In this document: piece by piece, positions 7,179-16,501 of the stretch
Position numbering within the stretch: position 1 is the first letter of the stretch
How the letters are laid out: each line of letters starts with the position of its first letter
DNA from: JBNLBT01 sp050303435
GTDB lineage: Bacteria; Pseudomonadota; Gammaproteobacteria; Xanthomonadales; Marinicellaceae
Assembly: GCA_050303435.1 (NCBI GenBank)
Contig: JBNLBT010000004.1
Span: 1 to 64,000 of the forward strand
Reading direction: 5' to 3'
DNA length: 64,000 bases
Notes under the pieces: generated by a model
Databases searched by the model: none
Told to the model about the DNA's origin: nothing
Seen by the model: only the letters and a program-made list of their open reading frames with translations
Position numbers and translations under genes: made by a program

Positions 7179-10004
7179 GTGAAAAAATGTGTGATTTTAT
7201 GGGGGCTGCTGTGGGCGGGGTCGGCGGTTCAGGCGCAGGCGATACACTGGCTGAGCGCGCCGCGAGTGGACATCGGTGCGGTGGCCAATGGCGACGTGCT
7301 GGGACTGCAGCTCTCGGCCAATGACCGTTACGTCAGTTTCGTCAGTGAGTCGAGTAATTTGGTGCCGGGCGACAACAACCGCCAGCGCGATGCCTTTGTG
7401 CTGGATCTGGTGAGCGGTCAGTTGACCCGCAGTTCCGTGCCGCTGAGCGGTGAATTCACCGACAACGGCCTGATCAACACCTCGGAAGTGTCCAGCAACG
7501 GTCAACACGTGTTGATCCGTACCAACAGCTCGGTGTATCCCAACGCCATCGGCGGCAGTTCTTACGGGATCTATTTGAAAAATCTCAGCACCGGTGTGCT
7601 GAGCAACGTCAGCGACTACAACGGCGGCGCGGATTATTTCAGTGTCGGTGGCATGCGCTTGATGGCGTCCGGCGATGCGGTGGTGTTTGACAGCAAAACG
7701 CCGATCGATCCGCTGCACAACAACGCCACCGATTCCCAGGTGTACCGCAAAAACCTCAACACCGGTGCGATCACCCTGTTGAGCCTGAACGACGCCGGCA
7801 CCGCCGCGGCCGACGATTCGGTGACGTTGCTGGACGCTTCGCCCAACGGCGAATGGCTGTTGTGGCGTTCCAATGCCAGCGACTTGATGCCGCCGGGCGC
7901 GCTGAGCAGTGCCAACAACATCTTTCTGTACCACAGTTTCACCGGCGCGGTGACGCAGGTGACCGTGCAGCCCAACGGCCAGGGCAGCACCGACGACGGC
8001 AATCTGATCGGCGCGGCGGTCAGCAACCTCGGCACGGTGGTGTACCAGTCGATCAAAAACGATCTGGTCGCCGGCGATGTGAACAACGCGTTCGACGTGT
8101 TCTATTTCGATGGCACACAAAACCTGCGCATCAATCGCGACATCAACGGCCAGGTGCTGGGCGATGTGTTTGGCTACTTGTACAATTTGAACATCTCTGC
8201 CGACGGCGCGCGCGTGGTGTTCAACGCGGTGGACGACGCGTTCTGGAATGGCGATGCAAACGATGCATCGGATCTGTTTTTATACCAGACCGCCGGTGGC
8301 GCCACCACCTTGCTGACCCAGAATGCATCCGGTGACACGCCCAACGGCGGCAGCGAGGTGCCGGTGCTCAACAGCGACGGCACACGCCTGTTGTTCATCT
8401 CAACAGCCACGGATCTGATCACAGCCCCGACGCTGGGAGACACTGAGAAAATGTACAGCCTGCACATCGGCAACGGCACTTTTGCCCTGCAGGCCCCCGC
8501 CCAGGTGCCGGTCACTGCGGTCACACAGGACGTGTCTTCGCGCAGCATGAGCGCCGATCACCGCTGGGTGGCGCTGGTCAGCAAGGCGGTGAATCTGGTG
8601 CCGCAGGACATCGGCGATGTGACCCTGTCGCTGTTTTTGCTGGATCGCCAGGATGACAGCATTGAGCGCATCGCGCGCAATGTGGACGGCGAGGCCAATC
8701 TTTCGGAGAACGGGCGCTTTCTGGCCTTCTCCACGCGCACAGTGCCACCGGCCGGTGACATCGATCTGGGCGTGGACACCTTGTATGTATACGACCGCGA
8801 CACGGCCACGTTCACCCTGGTTGCCGAAGGCAGCTGGCCCAACATCAACGACGAGGGCCTGTTGGTGTTCTCCACCTTTGCCAATCTGGTGGCGGCCGAC
8901 ACCAACGTCAATGTGCTGGATGTGTACGCCTATCATGTGATCACCGGTGAATTGCGTCTGATCAGCGAATCGCTGTCGGGCAATGGCGGCAGCAGCTGGT
9001 CGCAACAACCGACGCTGACCGGCACCGGCGCGGATGTGTGGATTGCCTTTAATTCGATCGCCGACGATCTGGTGCCCAACGATGTGAACGACGCCGACGA
9101 CATATTTCTGTACCGCTGGTCAACGCAGACGCTGGAGCGCATCAGTGAAACCGCGGCGGGGGTGGGTGGTGACCAGGATTCGGTGGGGGTGAAATTGTCG
9201 GCAGACGCCGAACTGGTGGTGTTCACCAGCGCGGCGAAAAATCTGACCGCCGATGACTTGACAGGCCGCGGGTATTTGCAGGTGTTCATTTACGACCGCC
9301 TGAATCAGACCATGGAACTGGTCTCGTACAACGAGCACGGCGAACCGCTGGGCAACAGCCTCGATTTCACGTCGGTGTTTTACGAAGTGATGGTGTCCAA
9401 AGACGGCCGACACGTGGTGTTCAATTATTCCGACGACGGCAGCGGCGCTGATTTCAGCGACGACGACGACGGCGAGTACGACGTGTACTGGCTGGATCGA
9501 CAGACCCAGCAGTTGACGCGCATCTCGCGCGGCATCGACGGCACCGAGCTGGACGGGTTTTCCATTGCCCGCGATCTGCAAGTCGATGAGTCGGTTTCAC
9601 CGCCGCGGCTGGGTGTGTTGTTCACCGGCAGCCATGAATTGACCGGGCTGGACAATTACCCCGGCCATGTTGACAGCGAACAGTACCTGTTTCAGTCGGG
9701 CGGCCCGGATCTGGCCTTGAACATTCACGTCTCCGGGCCCGGCACGGTGACCGGCACGCTGGGCGTCAATTGCAGTGGCGAGTGCACCGAAACCTTTGCC
9801 CTGGGCACCGAATTGACGCTGGTGGCCGCGCCACAGAACGGCGCGGTGTTCCTCGGTTGGCAGGTGGATTTCGGTGAGTGCAACAGCGACGTGAATCCCT
9901 GTGAGCTGCTGATGGATCGGGACAAGACCCTGACCGCGGAGTTTTTTGATGAATCCGAGATCATTTTTGTGCATGGCTTTGAGGTGCCTTCCACCGGTCA
10001 GTGA
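7179..10004 (+). CDS. Large secreted PD40/TolB-like beta-propeller protein with C-terminal tail
   Basis: A 941-residue exported protein. The GTG at 7179 is chosen because it follows GGAG by seven bases and opens a clean signal peptide (KKCVILWGLLWAGSAVQA). Most of the protein is repeats of the type 'DG..V.F.S...DL...D.N...D.F..D..T......S', as in PD40/WD40-like beta-propellers, apparently two propellers' worth over residues ~25-840. Near residues 855-920 an InlB-B-like repeat follows (GPGTVTGT, CSGECTETFALGTELTLVAAP, FLGW, LTAEF). The last residues contain IIFVHGFE, a tail shared in form with two other exported proteins in this window. Single gene, followed by a weak hairpin. Likely surface-attached or secreted; ligand unknown. 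Confidence 0.8.
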   Translation: MKKCVILWGLLWAGSAVQAQAIHWLSAPRVDIGAVANGDVLGLQLSANDRYVSFVSESSNLVPGDNNRQRDAFVLDLVSGQLTRSSVPLSGEFTDNGLINTSEVSSNGQHVLIRTNSSVYPNAIGGSSYGIYLKNLSTGVLSNVSDYNGGADYFSVGGMRLMASGDAVVFDSKTPIDPLHNNATDSQVYRKNLNTGAITLLSLNDAGTAAADDSVTLLDASPNGEWLLWRSNASDLMPPGALSSANNIFLYHSFTGAVTQVTVQPNGQGSTDDGNLIGAAVSNLGTVVYQSIKNDLVAGDVNNAFDVFYFDGTQNLRINRDINGQVLGDVFGYLYNLNISADGARVVFNAVDDAFWNGDANDASDLFLYQTAGGATTLLTQNASGDTPNGGSEVPVLNSDGTRLLFISTATDLITAPTLGDTEKMYSLHIGNGTFALQAPAQVPVTAVTQDVSSRSMSADHRWVALVSKAVNLVPQDIGDVTLSLFLLDRQDDSIERIARNVDGEANLSENGRFLAFSTRTVPPAGDIDLGVDTLYVYDRDTATFTLVAEGSWPNINDEGLLVFSTFANLVAADTNVNVLDVYAYHVITGELRLISESLSGNGGSSWSQQPTLTGTGADVWIAFNSIADDLVPNDVNDADDIFLYRWSTQTLERISETAAGVGGDQDSVGVKLSADAELVVFTSAAKNLTADDLTGRGYLQVFIYDRLNQTMELVSYNEHGEPLGNSLDFTSVFYEVMVSKDGRHVVFNYSDDGSGADFSDDDDGEYDVYWLDRQTQQLTRISRGIDGTELDGFSIARDLQVDESVSPPRLGVLFTGSHELTGLDNYPGHVDSEQYLFQSGGPDLALNIHVSGPGTVTGTLGVNCSGECTETFALGTELTLVAAPQNGAVFLGWQVDFGECNSDVNPCELLMDRDKTLTAEFFDESEIIFVHGFEVPSTGQ

Positions 10005-10010
10005 AGGGCG

Positions 10011-10050
10011 GCGGCTGGACGGCCCATTGTGCAGCCGCTCTGTTCTTTTG
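10011..10050 (+). terminator. Possible terminator after the beta-propeller gene
   Basis: GCGGCTG at 10011-10017 pairs with CAGCCGC at 10032-10038 and is followed by a T-rich but interrupted stretch (TCTGTTCTTTT). It lies between two convergent genes. The poor T-run makes it a weak intrinsic terminator. Confidence 0.4.
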
Positions 10051-10179
10051 ATGCGGCTGGCGTGGCTGAAGATGCGCATCCTTGCTGCGCACAAGAGCGG
10101 CACGTCCCTGTGCCAACAATGAGATCGGTTGGCCGATGCGTGCGTTGGGGCACCGCGTCGGCCGTTTGGTGTGGATCGC

Positions 10180-10767
10180 TCAATCAAAGATAACGGAGTA
10201 GGCAAAATGGGCGTAGCTCTCGGCGATGAATTTGCTCATGTTGGGGTTGTCTTCAACGTATTCAGCCACGTCATCCGGTTGCGGACCCAGGCCCGTCGGA
10301 TCGTCGGTGCCCAGGGTGCCGTGTGACACTTCATGAATCAGAATGTGCGCGCGCTGGTGCGCATCGAATTCATTGGTAAAAAATCGCGTGCACAGGTTGA
10401 CGAAGCTGATACCGGGCAAAGCAAAGGCGATTTGATTTTGCGCTTCGATGTTGGCCGGGCATGCGCATGAATAGGTGTATTCATCGCCCATTTCATGGTT
10501 CATGGCGTAAACGCGAGCAAACACGTCCCATTTCTTGCTGTTGACGTTGGGACCAAACCATTTGACAAAATGGCTGTGATTGGCCGGGTTGAAATAAATG
10601 CGTTGATCGGCCGCTCTGCTCATGGCCGGTTCGGCGATGTCCAGTGCACTGGCCACTTTGTTGAAATTGCTGCCGGTGCAGTTGTCTGCGATGATGGTTT
10701 GGGCCAGTGCGGCGGGGGCACTGACGGTCAGCACCAGGGCCGCGCAAAGGGTTCTTAAAGCGTTCAT
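10180..10767 (-). CDS. M35-like (aspzincin) secreted metallopeptidase
   Basis: A 195-residue exported protein with signal peptide MNALRTLCAALVLTVSAPAALA. It carries HEVSH (zinc-binding HExxH) directly followed by GTLGTDD, which matches the aspzincin arrangement in which the third zinc ligand is Asp in a GTxD motif. The preceding cysteines (NLCTRFF, YSCACP) could form disulfides, as in deuterolysin and peptidyl-Lys metallopeptidases. The closing segment AESYAHFAYSV fits the family's C-terminal helix. GAGGT precedes the ATG at suitable spacing. It stands alone, convergent with the beta-propeller gene and divergent from the AraC regulator. Role: extracellular or periplasmic protein degradation. 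The length is close to the catalytic domain alone, without a long propeptide. Confidence 0.75.
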   Translation of the reverse strand: MNALRTLCAALVLTVSAPAALAQTIIADNCTGSNFNKVASALDIAEPAMSRAADQRIYFNPANHSHFVKWFGPNVNSKKWDVFARVYAMNHEMGDEYTYSCACPANIEAQNQIAFALPGISFVNLCTRFFTNEFDAHQRAHILIHEVSHGTLGTDDPTGLGPQPDDVAEYVEDNPNMSKFIAESYAHFAYSVIFD

Positions 10768-11069
10768 GTTTTTCTACCTCTTGGTTGGATGATAACAACC
10801 GGGGTGGGTTCGAAAATCCCCTGAGCGCGTCGACCGACACCCGGACTCGGCCACACTTTACCTATTAAACAGGTTAAGTGGATGTTTAGACGTCTAGTCG
10901 AGAGAAATTTGCGATGAACGGTGGTCGCTGACTTGCACCATGGGCGGGTGCAGGGTGCGCCTGCCCGGAAAACCGCGATGCTTGCCTAAAACTACAAAAT
11001 TCTGCGCATGTTCACACGGCAACAGCGCCGCTGGACTATAATGGGACGGGCTTTAAATGAGGGCACGCC
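10768..11069. other. Divergent intergenic region upstream of the AraC regulator
   Basis: It contains the promoters for the M35-like peptidase (leftward) and the AraC regulator (rightward). A TATAAT hexamer is at 11037-11042, but no good -35 lies at normal spacing, as expected for an activator-dependent promoter. An AGACGTCT palindrome occurs around 10888. No gene is seen. Confidence 0.35.
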
Positions 11070-11972
11070 ATGCTTGCACAACACCGCGCTGAAATGATTC
11101 GATTGGCCGCAAGACACGCCAGATCAGCAGGCGTCAATGACACCGCGATCGAAGGCCTGTCGTTGTTTCGCACCACCACCACCGAGCACACCATGCCCAA
11201 TGTTTACCAACCCTCGCTGTGCCTGATTCTCCAGGGCAGCAAACAGGTGCTGGTCAACCGCCAGGTCTTTGAATACGGGCCGGCGCAGTTTTTGCTGGTC
11301 AGCGTGGATCTGCCTGTCATCGGCCGCATCACCCGCGCGTCAATTGACGCGCCCTACCTGGTGGTTAAGATCAACATCGATGCGGCCATGATTTCTGAAT
11401 TGATGCTGGCAGCCGGCATGACTTTACAAGCCACGCATGAGCGCCCCGGCGGCGTGTTCATTGGTCGCGTCGGTGAGCGCATGGGCGAAAGTCTGTGGCG
11501 CCTGCTGCGTTTGCTTGACGCGCCGGAAGACGCCGCGGTGCTGGCCCGTCCGGCCATGCAGGAGGTGTTGTATCGGGTGTTGCGCAGTGAGGTCGGCGCG
11601 GCGTTTGCACAGATCGCTCTGAACGGCAGCGCCACGCAACGCATCGCGCGCGCCATTGAACGCATCCGCGAGGATTACCGCCAGAACCTGCGGGTCGAGG
11701 ATCTGGCCGCCATCGCCGGCATGTCGCTGTCGTCGTTTCACGCGCATTTCAAACAGGTCACCACCATGAGCCCGCTGCAGTACCAGAAATCGCTGCGCCT
11801 GGTGCAGGCGCGGCAGTTGATGGTGGCGCATCGACTCAACGCCGCCAGCACCGCGCATCGGGTCGGCTACGAGAGCGCCTCACAATTCAGCCGTGAATAC
11901 GCGCGCATGTTCGGCCTGCCGCCGGGGCGTGACATGGCGCAATTGAAAAAAAGCGGCGTGCTGGCCGTTTAG
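11070..11972 (+). CDS. AraC-family transcriptional regulator (AraC_N type)
   Basis: A 300-residue cytoplasmic regulator. The N-terminal half has the AraC_N cupin-type sensor region (PNVYQPSLCLILQGSKQVLV, then LLVSVDLPVIGRI), which in this subfamily probably senses a small molecule. The C-terminal ~100 residues hold two helix-turn-helix motifs: LRVEDLAAIAGMSLSSFHAHFK, and AAHRVGYESASQFSREYARMFG with the usual PLQYQKSLRL linker between them. GAGG precedes the start. It is followed after 147 bp by a serine hydrolase on the same strand, which is a plausible target; in this subfamily regulators commonly control an adjacent oxidoreductase, and none is present here. Confidence 0.85.
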   Translation: MLAQHRAEMIRLAARHARSAGVNDTAIEGLSLFRTTTTEHTMPNVYQPSLCLILQGSKQVLVNRQVFEYGPAQFLLVSVDLPVIGRITRASIDAPYLVVKINIDAAMISELMLAAGMTLQATHERPGGVFIGRVGERMGESLWRLLRLLDAPEDAAVLARPAMQEVLYRVLRSEVGAAFAQIALNGSATQRIARAIERIREDYRQNLRVEDLAAIAGMSLSSFHAHFKQVTTMSPLQYQKSLRLVQARQLMVAHRLNAASTAHRVGYESASQFSREYARMFGLPPGRDMAQLKKSGVLAV

Positions 11973-12119
11973 TGCGCGCCATCGGACTGGGCGCGGCGAG
12001 GGCGCGGCAAAACATCCGAACCTTCTGCGCGGCCGGTTGGTCGAATTCAGCCAGGGGTTGGCTGGCGCGGGTGCGCCGTGGCCGCAACCCCATGAACACA
12101 TCGCGATGAGGATAAACCC

Positions 12120-13196
12120 ATGTTTTATTGCAGAGCGCTGACGGCCTGTGCCTTGATTCTGAGTACGGCAGTGCTGCACGCCGAATGGCCCGCCGAAGTC
12201 ATCCAGCAAGTGCACAAACGCATTGAGCTGGGTCACCATTTCGCCGTGGTGATCGGGGTGGTGGACGCCGACGGTCCGCGCACGCTTGGTTTTGGTCGCG
12301 TTGACCCGGCGGGCAACACCGCGCCGGATGGCGATTCGATCTTTGAACTGGGTTCGGTGACCAAGTCCTACACAGCGGTGCTGCTGGCAGACATGCAGCT
12401 GCGCGGTGAAGTGGACTTGCAGCGGCCCATTGATGCCCTGGTGCCGTCGCTGCGTGCACGCCTGCCCGATGACGGGCGCGCTGCCCCCACGCTGGCACAG
12501 TTGTTGACGCACACCGCCGGTTTGCCCCGAGAACCGGCCAATGTGGACGTGGCCGACGGCAACCGCTATGCACACTATTCGACGGCGGATTTGCTTGAGG
12601 CCCTGCCGCAGGCGCTGCGCGAACGCGATGCGCAATCCAATGGCTATTCCAATCTGGGCTATGTGCTGATTGAATCGGTGATCGAATCGGTGGCAGGTGA
12701 ACCGTTCGAATCCTTGTTGCAGGAGCGGGTGCTGAAGCCGTTGCGGCTGGAACACACGCATTTTACCGTGCCGGCCTCGCAACAGCCTCTGCGGGTCAGT
12801 GGTTTCCGACAAGGTCGGCACACGCCGGCGCTGGTGTTGGGTGAATTTCAGGCGTTGGGCGGCTTGCGCGCCTCGGCCAGGGACGTGCTCAGCTATCTGG
12901 CCGCATTGGCCGGTTTGCGGTCCACACCACTGGCCGCGGCGATGCACCACACGCAAGGCGAACGGCCCGGTCCGGGCGGCGTACCGGTGGGTTTGAGCTG
13001 GTCGCTGGCGCGCGTGCCGGGCAGCGACGAGGTGGTGTACTACCACAAGGGTGGCACTCCGGGGTTTGTTGCCTTCGCCGGATTCAATCCTGCGCGCCGT
13101 GTGGGTGCGGTGGTGCTGGTCAGCGGCAGCCGGTATTTCAGCGACATCGGTTTGCACCTGCTGGACGCGCGTTTTGAACTGCACACGGTGCAATGA
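12120..13196 (+). CDS. Beta-lactamase-fold serine hydrolase, secreted
   Basis: A 358-residue enzyme with all three penicillin-recognising motifs: SVTK at residues 79-82 (nucleophile Ser and general-base Lys), YSN at 176-178, and HKG at 309-311 in YYHKGGTPGFVAFAG. The signal peptide is MFYCRALTACALILSTAVLHA. GAGGAT precedes the ATG. Unlike the paralog at 5687-6841, the second and third motifs are canonical, so it should be active as an esterase, D-amino-acid peptidase or class C-like beta-lactamase. It lies between the AraC regulator and a GNAT acetyltransferase, all rightward, with gaps of 147 and 55 bp. Confidence 0.85.
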   Translation: MFYCRALTACALILSTAVLHAEWPAEVIQQVHKRIELGHHFAVVIGVVDADGPRTLGFGRVDPAGNTAPDGDSIFELGSVTKSYTAVLLADMQLRGEVDLQRPIDALVPSLRARLPDDGRAAPTLAQLLTHTAGLPREPANVDVADGNRYAHYSTADLLEALPQALRERDAQSNGYSNLGYVLIESVIESVAGEPFESLLQERVLKPLRLEHTHFTVPASQQPLRVSGFRQGRHTPALVLGEFQALGGLRASARDVLSYLAALAGLRSTPLAAAMHHTQGERPGPGGVPVGLSWSLARVPGSDEVVYYHKGGTPGFVAFAGFNPARRVGAVVLVSGSRYFSDIGLHLLDARFELHTVQ

Positions 13197-13251
13197 ATTC
13201 AGCGCGGCTCGGTGCTACAATCTGGGTTTTTTATATGCAACGGGGTAAACC

Positions 13252-13764
13252 ATGGTGCCAATGCAAACCGAACGGCTGACGCTGCGCGAAGTGACCGAGG
13301 ACGACGCGGCGTTCATCCGCGCGCTGGTCAATGAACCGGACTGGCTGGCCAACATCGGCGACCGCGGTGTGCGCAATGAGGACGACGCACGCGCGTACAT
13401 TCGCGACAAAATGATGGCGGCCTATCGCGCAGACGGTTTTGGCATGTACGTGGTGGCCTTGCAGGATTCGGCTGAACCGGTGGGTCTGTGTGGGTTGGTC
13501 AATCGCGAAACACTGGACGATGTGGACATCGGATTTGCCCTGCGCAAAGCCCATTGGGGGCGCGGTTACGCGCTGGAAGCAGCCCGCGCGGTGCTGCAAT
13601 TGGCCCGCGCGCCGCTGGGTTTGCCGCGTGTGGTGGCGATTGCCTTGGCCGACAACGCGCCCTCCCGCCGGCTGCTGGAAAAACTTGACATGCAGCTGGT
13701 GCGGGAATACAGCGATGAGAAAGGCGATCACATGGCGCTGTACGCCATACAATTGGACGCCTGA
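13252..13764 (+). CDS. GNAT-family N-acetyltransferase (RimJ/RimL-like)
   Basis: A 170-residue acetyltransferase that should transfer an acetyl group from acetyl-CoA to an amine, often a protein N-terminus or a small molecule. The start TERLTLREVTEDDAAFIRALVNEP is typical of the RimJ/RimL-like branch. The acetyl-CoA motif region is VDIGFALRKAHWGRGYALEAARAVL, with W-G-R-G-Y in the Q/RxxGxG position, and the late NAPSRRLLEKLDM segment is the usual 'N..S..l.EKlGF' helix. An ATG at 13261 is an alternative start. Its stop overlaps the next start as TGATG, so the alpha/beta hydrolase is coupled to it. Substrate unknown. Confidence 0.85.
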   Translation: MVPMQTERLTLREVTEDDAAFIRALVNEPDWLANIGDRGVRNEDDARAYIRDKMMAAYRADGFGMYVVALQDSAEPVGLCGLVNRETLDDVDIGFALRKAHWGRGYALEAARAVLQLARAPLGLPRVVAIALADNAPSRRLLEKLDMQLVREYSDEKGDHMALYAIQLDA

Positions 13765-14624
13765 TGGGCGAGGCACTGCGCATCGCTGCGGTCGACGGGT
13801 TTCCACTGGCGGCCCACTGGCACCCGGCCGATGCGGCGCAGGATCAAGGCGCGGTGCTGATCATCAATTCGGCCACCGCGGTGGACAAACAATACTATTT
13901 TTACTACGCCGAATACATGGCGCGCGCCGGCTTTCAGGTGCTGCGCTACGACTACCGCGGCATCGCCGGCTCACGACCGGACAAATTGCGCGGCTTTGAC
14001 GGCACCCTGCTGCACTGGGGTGAGTTGGATTTCGACGCTGTTGTGGCGCACGCGCAGTCGCGACACCCCGGCCACAGGCTGTGCCTGATCGGACACAGCA
14101 TCGGTGGCGCGGTGCCGGGTTTTTCTGCGCGCTGCGGCGCGTTGGATCGTCTGCTCACGGTGGGCGCACAGACCTCGCATTACCGCGATTGGCACCCCGC
14201 GCAACGGCGCAAGTTGTATTTCATGTGGCACGTGCTGTTTCCCGCGGTCACCCGGGTGGTGGGCTATTTTCCCGGCAAGCGACTGGGTTTGCTGGAAGAC
14301 GTGCCCAAGGGCGTGATGCAGCAATGGCACCTGCGCCGCAAAAACCCCGACATGCAGGCGCAGTTGCGCGCGCAGGGGGTGGACACGCATTACCACCGCT
14401 TCTCGGGGCGGCTTTTGACGCTGGGCCTGAGCGACGACGCCATTGGCACTGAGGCTGCGATTCGGCGCTTGCACGCCTTTTATCGCAACGCCTCTGAAGC
14501 TGAATTGCGGGTCATCACACCGGCCGAGGTTGGCGTCGAGTCCATCGATCATTTCGGGTTTTTTTCGCGCCGATTCAGCGACACCCTGTGGCCGCTGACG
14601 CGCGACTGGTTCAGTCGCGATTGA
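13764..14624 (+). CDS. Alpha/beta hydrolase
   Basis: A 286-residue alpha/beta-hydrolase. The nucleophile elbow is GHSIGG near residue 112, the oxyanion region is NSATAVDKQYY, and the family's RYDYRGIAGSRP segment follows strand 4. The catalytic His is probably the one in ESIDHFGFFSRRF near residue 263. It has no signal peptide, so it is cytoplasmic. It resembles the uncharacterised group of predicted hydrolases with the 'DYRGiGgS' and 'HFGFFr' segments. It is translationally coupled to the GNAT gene (TGATG overlap) and converges with thpR, with which it overlaps by 14 bp at the 3' ends. Confidence 0.8.
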   Translation: MGEALRIAAVDGFPLAAHWHPADAAQDQGAVLIINSATAVDKQYYFYYAEYMARAGFQVLRYDYRGIAGSRPDKLRGFDGTLLHWGELDFDAVVAHAQSRHPGHRLCLIGHSIGGAVPGFSARCGALDRLLTVGAQTSHYRDWHPAQRRKLYFMWHVLFPAVTRVVGYFPGKRLGLLEDVPKGVMQQWHLRRKNPDMQAQLRAQGVDTHYHRFSGRLLTLGLSDDAIGTEAAIRRLHAFYRNASEAELRVITPAEVGVESIDHFGFFSRRFSDTLWPLTRDWFSRD

Positions 14625-15150
14625 GCAACGGCCAGGCGCTGTGCACGCGCCAGCCGTCGGCGTGCAGACACAGTAGATCTACAGACTCAACGCAAAAATG
14701 TGCCTGCCAGGCGCGCGTCTCCCAGCGCGGCCAAAGGCGGGCAAACAACGTGGGCGTCAGATCGCGGTGCGCCAGGGTCAGGTGCGGGTGAAATGGGCGT
14801 GGGTGCGCCTCGGCGGGCGCAGCACCGCTGAGGATCAGATGCTGCATCAGCCCTTGCTGCAGTTGCCTCAAGGCCGGGTTGTCCTCGACGCGAATGAACA
14901 GCACACGCGGGGCAAAACAGTCAAAGCCATTCAATTCAATGTGCACCGGCCGTTGCGTCGCGGCCCAGTGTTGCAATCCGGGCGCCTGCGACGTGCGCTG
15001 TTCAGCGGTCCACCGAAACGGGCTGCGCAGGGTGATGTGCGGCGGAGAACGCAGCGCGTGTCGCAGGCCCCAGCGGTCCGCCAGTCCCTGTTTGATTGCC
15101 GTGATTTGTGCGCTCAGCGCCGGCGGCGGCTGCAGCGCGATGAAATACAT
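14611..15150 (-). CDS. thpR: RNA 2',3'-cyclic phosphodiesterase (2'-5' RNA ligase family)
   Basis: A 179-residue member of the 2H phosphoesterase superfamily. The two catalytic HxTx motifs are HITL (in SPPHITLRSPF, about residues 38-41) and HLTL (in PFHPHLTLAHRDL, about residues 127-130). Members hydrolyse 2',3'-cyclic phosphate ends on RNA and can reversibly join 2'-5' linkages. The start at 15150 (MYFIALQPP) is the usual N-terminus for the family; the longer open frame upstream runs into the cysteine synthase gene. It begins 10 bp after that gene's stop, so the two probably form an operon. Confidence 0.8.
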   Translation of the reverse strand: MYFIALQPPPALSAQITAIKQGLADRWGLRHALRSPPHITLRSPFRWTAEQRTSQAPGLQHWAATQRPVHIELNGFDCFAPRVLFIRVEDNPALRQLQQGLMQHLILSGAAPAEAHPRPFHPHLTLAHRDLTPTLFARLWPRWETRAWQAHFCVESVDLLCLHADGWRVHSAWPLLNRD

Positions 15151-15160
15151 TTCGCCGGCG

Positions 15161-16219
15161 TCATGCGCCTGCACGGAGTGTTTCGACCTGCACGATCCGC
15201 GCCGGATCAAAACGCCGATACTGCGCCCACAAGGCATCGATGCCTTGAATGGTGTCCAATCCCTGCGCGGCGAGGAATTCCGGGTTGTACAGCTTCGATG
15301 CTGAGCGCTGACCGTCGTCGCAGGCAAAAGTGACAATGCGGCGTCCGGCGCCGCCCTGCGCCGCCACCAGCAGGGCGCCGGCCACATTCAGCGCGCTGCT
15401 GGAGCCGACCAGAATGCCGTCGTTGGCTCTGAGCGCGTGCGCCACAGTGATCAGATCGGCGTCGGGCAGATTCACCGAACGGTCGATGCGTGCACGGCGA
15501 AAATTTTCCACCACGCGCATGATGCCGATGCCTTCGGTGATGGAACTGCCAGTGGCACTGAACTCGCCGTGCGCGAGGTGATTGTGCAAGCCCGAACCGT
15601 CTGGATCAATCAGCCAGACCTGGATGTTTTCATCCTGGGACTTAAGGAAGTTCGAACCGCCGGCGATGGTGCCGCCGGTGCCGCTGACCGACACCAGCGC
15701 ATCCAGCCGGCCATCGGTTTGTGCCCAGATTTCCGGTCCGGTGCCGCTCAGATGGGCCTGGTAATTGCTGATGTTGTCAAACTGGTTGGCCCACCAGCGC
15801 CCCGGCCGGTCTTCGGACAGACGGCGCGCGGTGTGATAGAAGTGGTTTTCATCGCTGAACGGGCAGGGGTCGACCAGGTGCAATTGCGCGCCAAACAGTT
15901 CCACCATGCGTTGCTTCTCCGCCGCCTGGCCGCGCGGCATCACGCACAACATGTTCAATCCCAGGGCGCGGGCCACCAGCGCCAGGCCGATGCCGGTGTT
16001 GCCGGCGGTGCCTTCGACCACGGTCATGCCGGGTTTCAGTTCGCCGCGCTGCATGGCGTCGCGAATCATCTGCAACGCTGCGCGGTCTTTGATCGATCCG
16101 CCGGGGTTGTCGAATTCACACTTGATCAGAATCTCACAACCGGTGAGTCGTGAGAGCGAAGGGATCTTGAGCAATCGGGTGTTGCCGATCAGGGCGGTGA
16201 CGTCCGGTTGTATTTGCAT
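15161..16219 (-). CDS. PLP-dependent cysteine synthase family protein
   Basis: A 352-residue fold-type II PLP enzyme. The Schiff-base Lys is in NPGGSIKDRAA near residue 44. The substrate-binding loop is EGTAGNTGIGLALVA near residue 69, and the phosphate-binding loop is SGTGGTIAGG near residue 180. These features fit O-acetylserine sulfhydrylase or cystathionine beta-synthase catalytic domains, which make cysteine or cystathionine from an activated serine. The asparagine loop GTAGNTG replaces the TSGNTG of classical CysK, and the protein is longer than CysK, so I give no symbol. There are no CBS domains. It heads an operon with thpR. Confidence 0.85.
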   Translation of the reverse strand: MQIQPDVTALIGNTRLLKIPSLSRLTGCEILIKCEFDNPGGSIKDRAALQMIRDAMQRGELKPGMTVVEGTAGNTGIGLALVARALGLNMLCVMPRGQAAEKQRMVELFGAQLHLVDPCPFSDENHFYHTARRLSEDRPGRWWANQFDNISNYQAHLSGTGPEIWAQTDGRLDALVSVSGTGGTIAGGSNFLKSQDENIQVWLIDPDGSGLHNHLAHGEFSATGSSITEGIGIMRVVENFRRARIDRSVNLPDADLITVAHALRANDGILVGSSSALNVAGALLVAAQGGAGRRIVTFACDDGQRSASKLYNPEFLAAQGLDTIQGIDALWAQYRRFDPARIVQVETLRAGA

Positions 16220-16253
16220 GGTTTAAGAGCGCTCTTCAGATTTTGCATGGTTT
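16213..16253. promoter_or_regulatory. Palindrome and direct repeats at the start of the cysteine synthase gene
   Basis: A perfect 12-base palindrome AAGAGCGCTCTT is at 16225-16236, just upstream of the leftward start codon. It is flanked by two copies of TTTGCATGGTTT at 16213-16224 and 16242-16253, the first overlapping the start codon. This could be an operator or a translation-control element; nothing known is matched. Confidence 0.35.
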
Positions 16254-16501
16254 TTTCGGCATGATAGCAGATTTTGAAGGGCGCGGCGGGTGCATTGAGT
16301 GACAGCCGTCGTCACCTGGGCCGCCATTCGATGACGGGCGATAAAAAACTGAAAGATGTCTGAGCGGCGCGCCGGTTAAATGATGAAGTGCGTCACGTTT
16401 TCAACATCAAACCCGCATTTTCCTTGGATGTGCGTCATAAATAAACGCAGCAATACGCAATCAAAGGGTGTGTTTTAGAAATATATTCGCAGGGGATTCT
16501 C

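Noticed and set aside
10800..10830. GGTTCGAAAATCCCC-like stretch resembling a tRNA T-arm
   Set aside because: The loop does not match GTTCRANNC and no acceptor, D or anticodon arm can be drawn around it.
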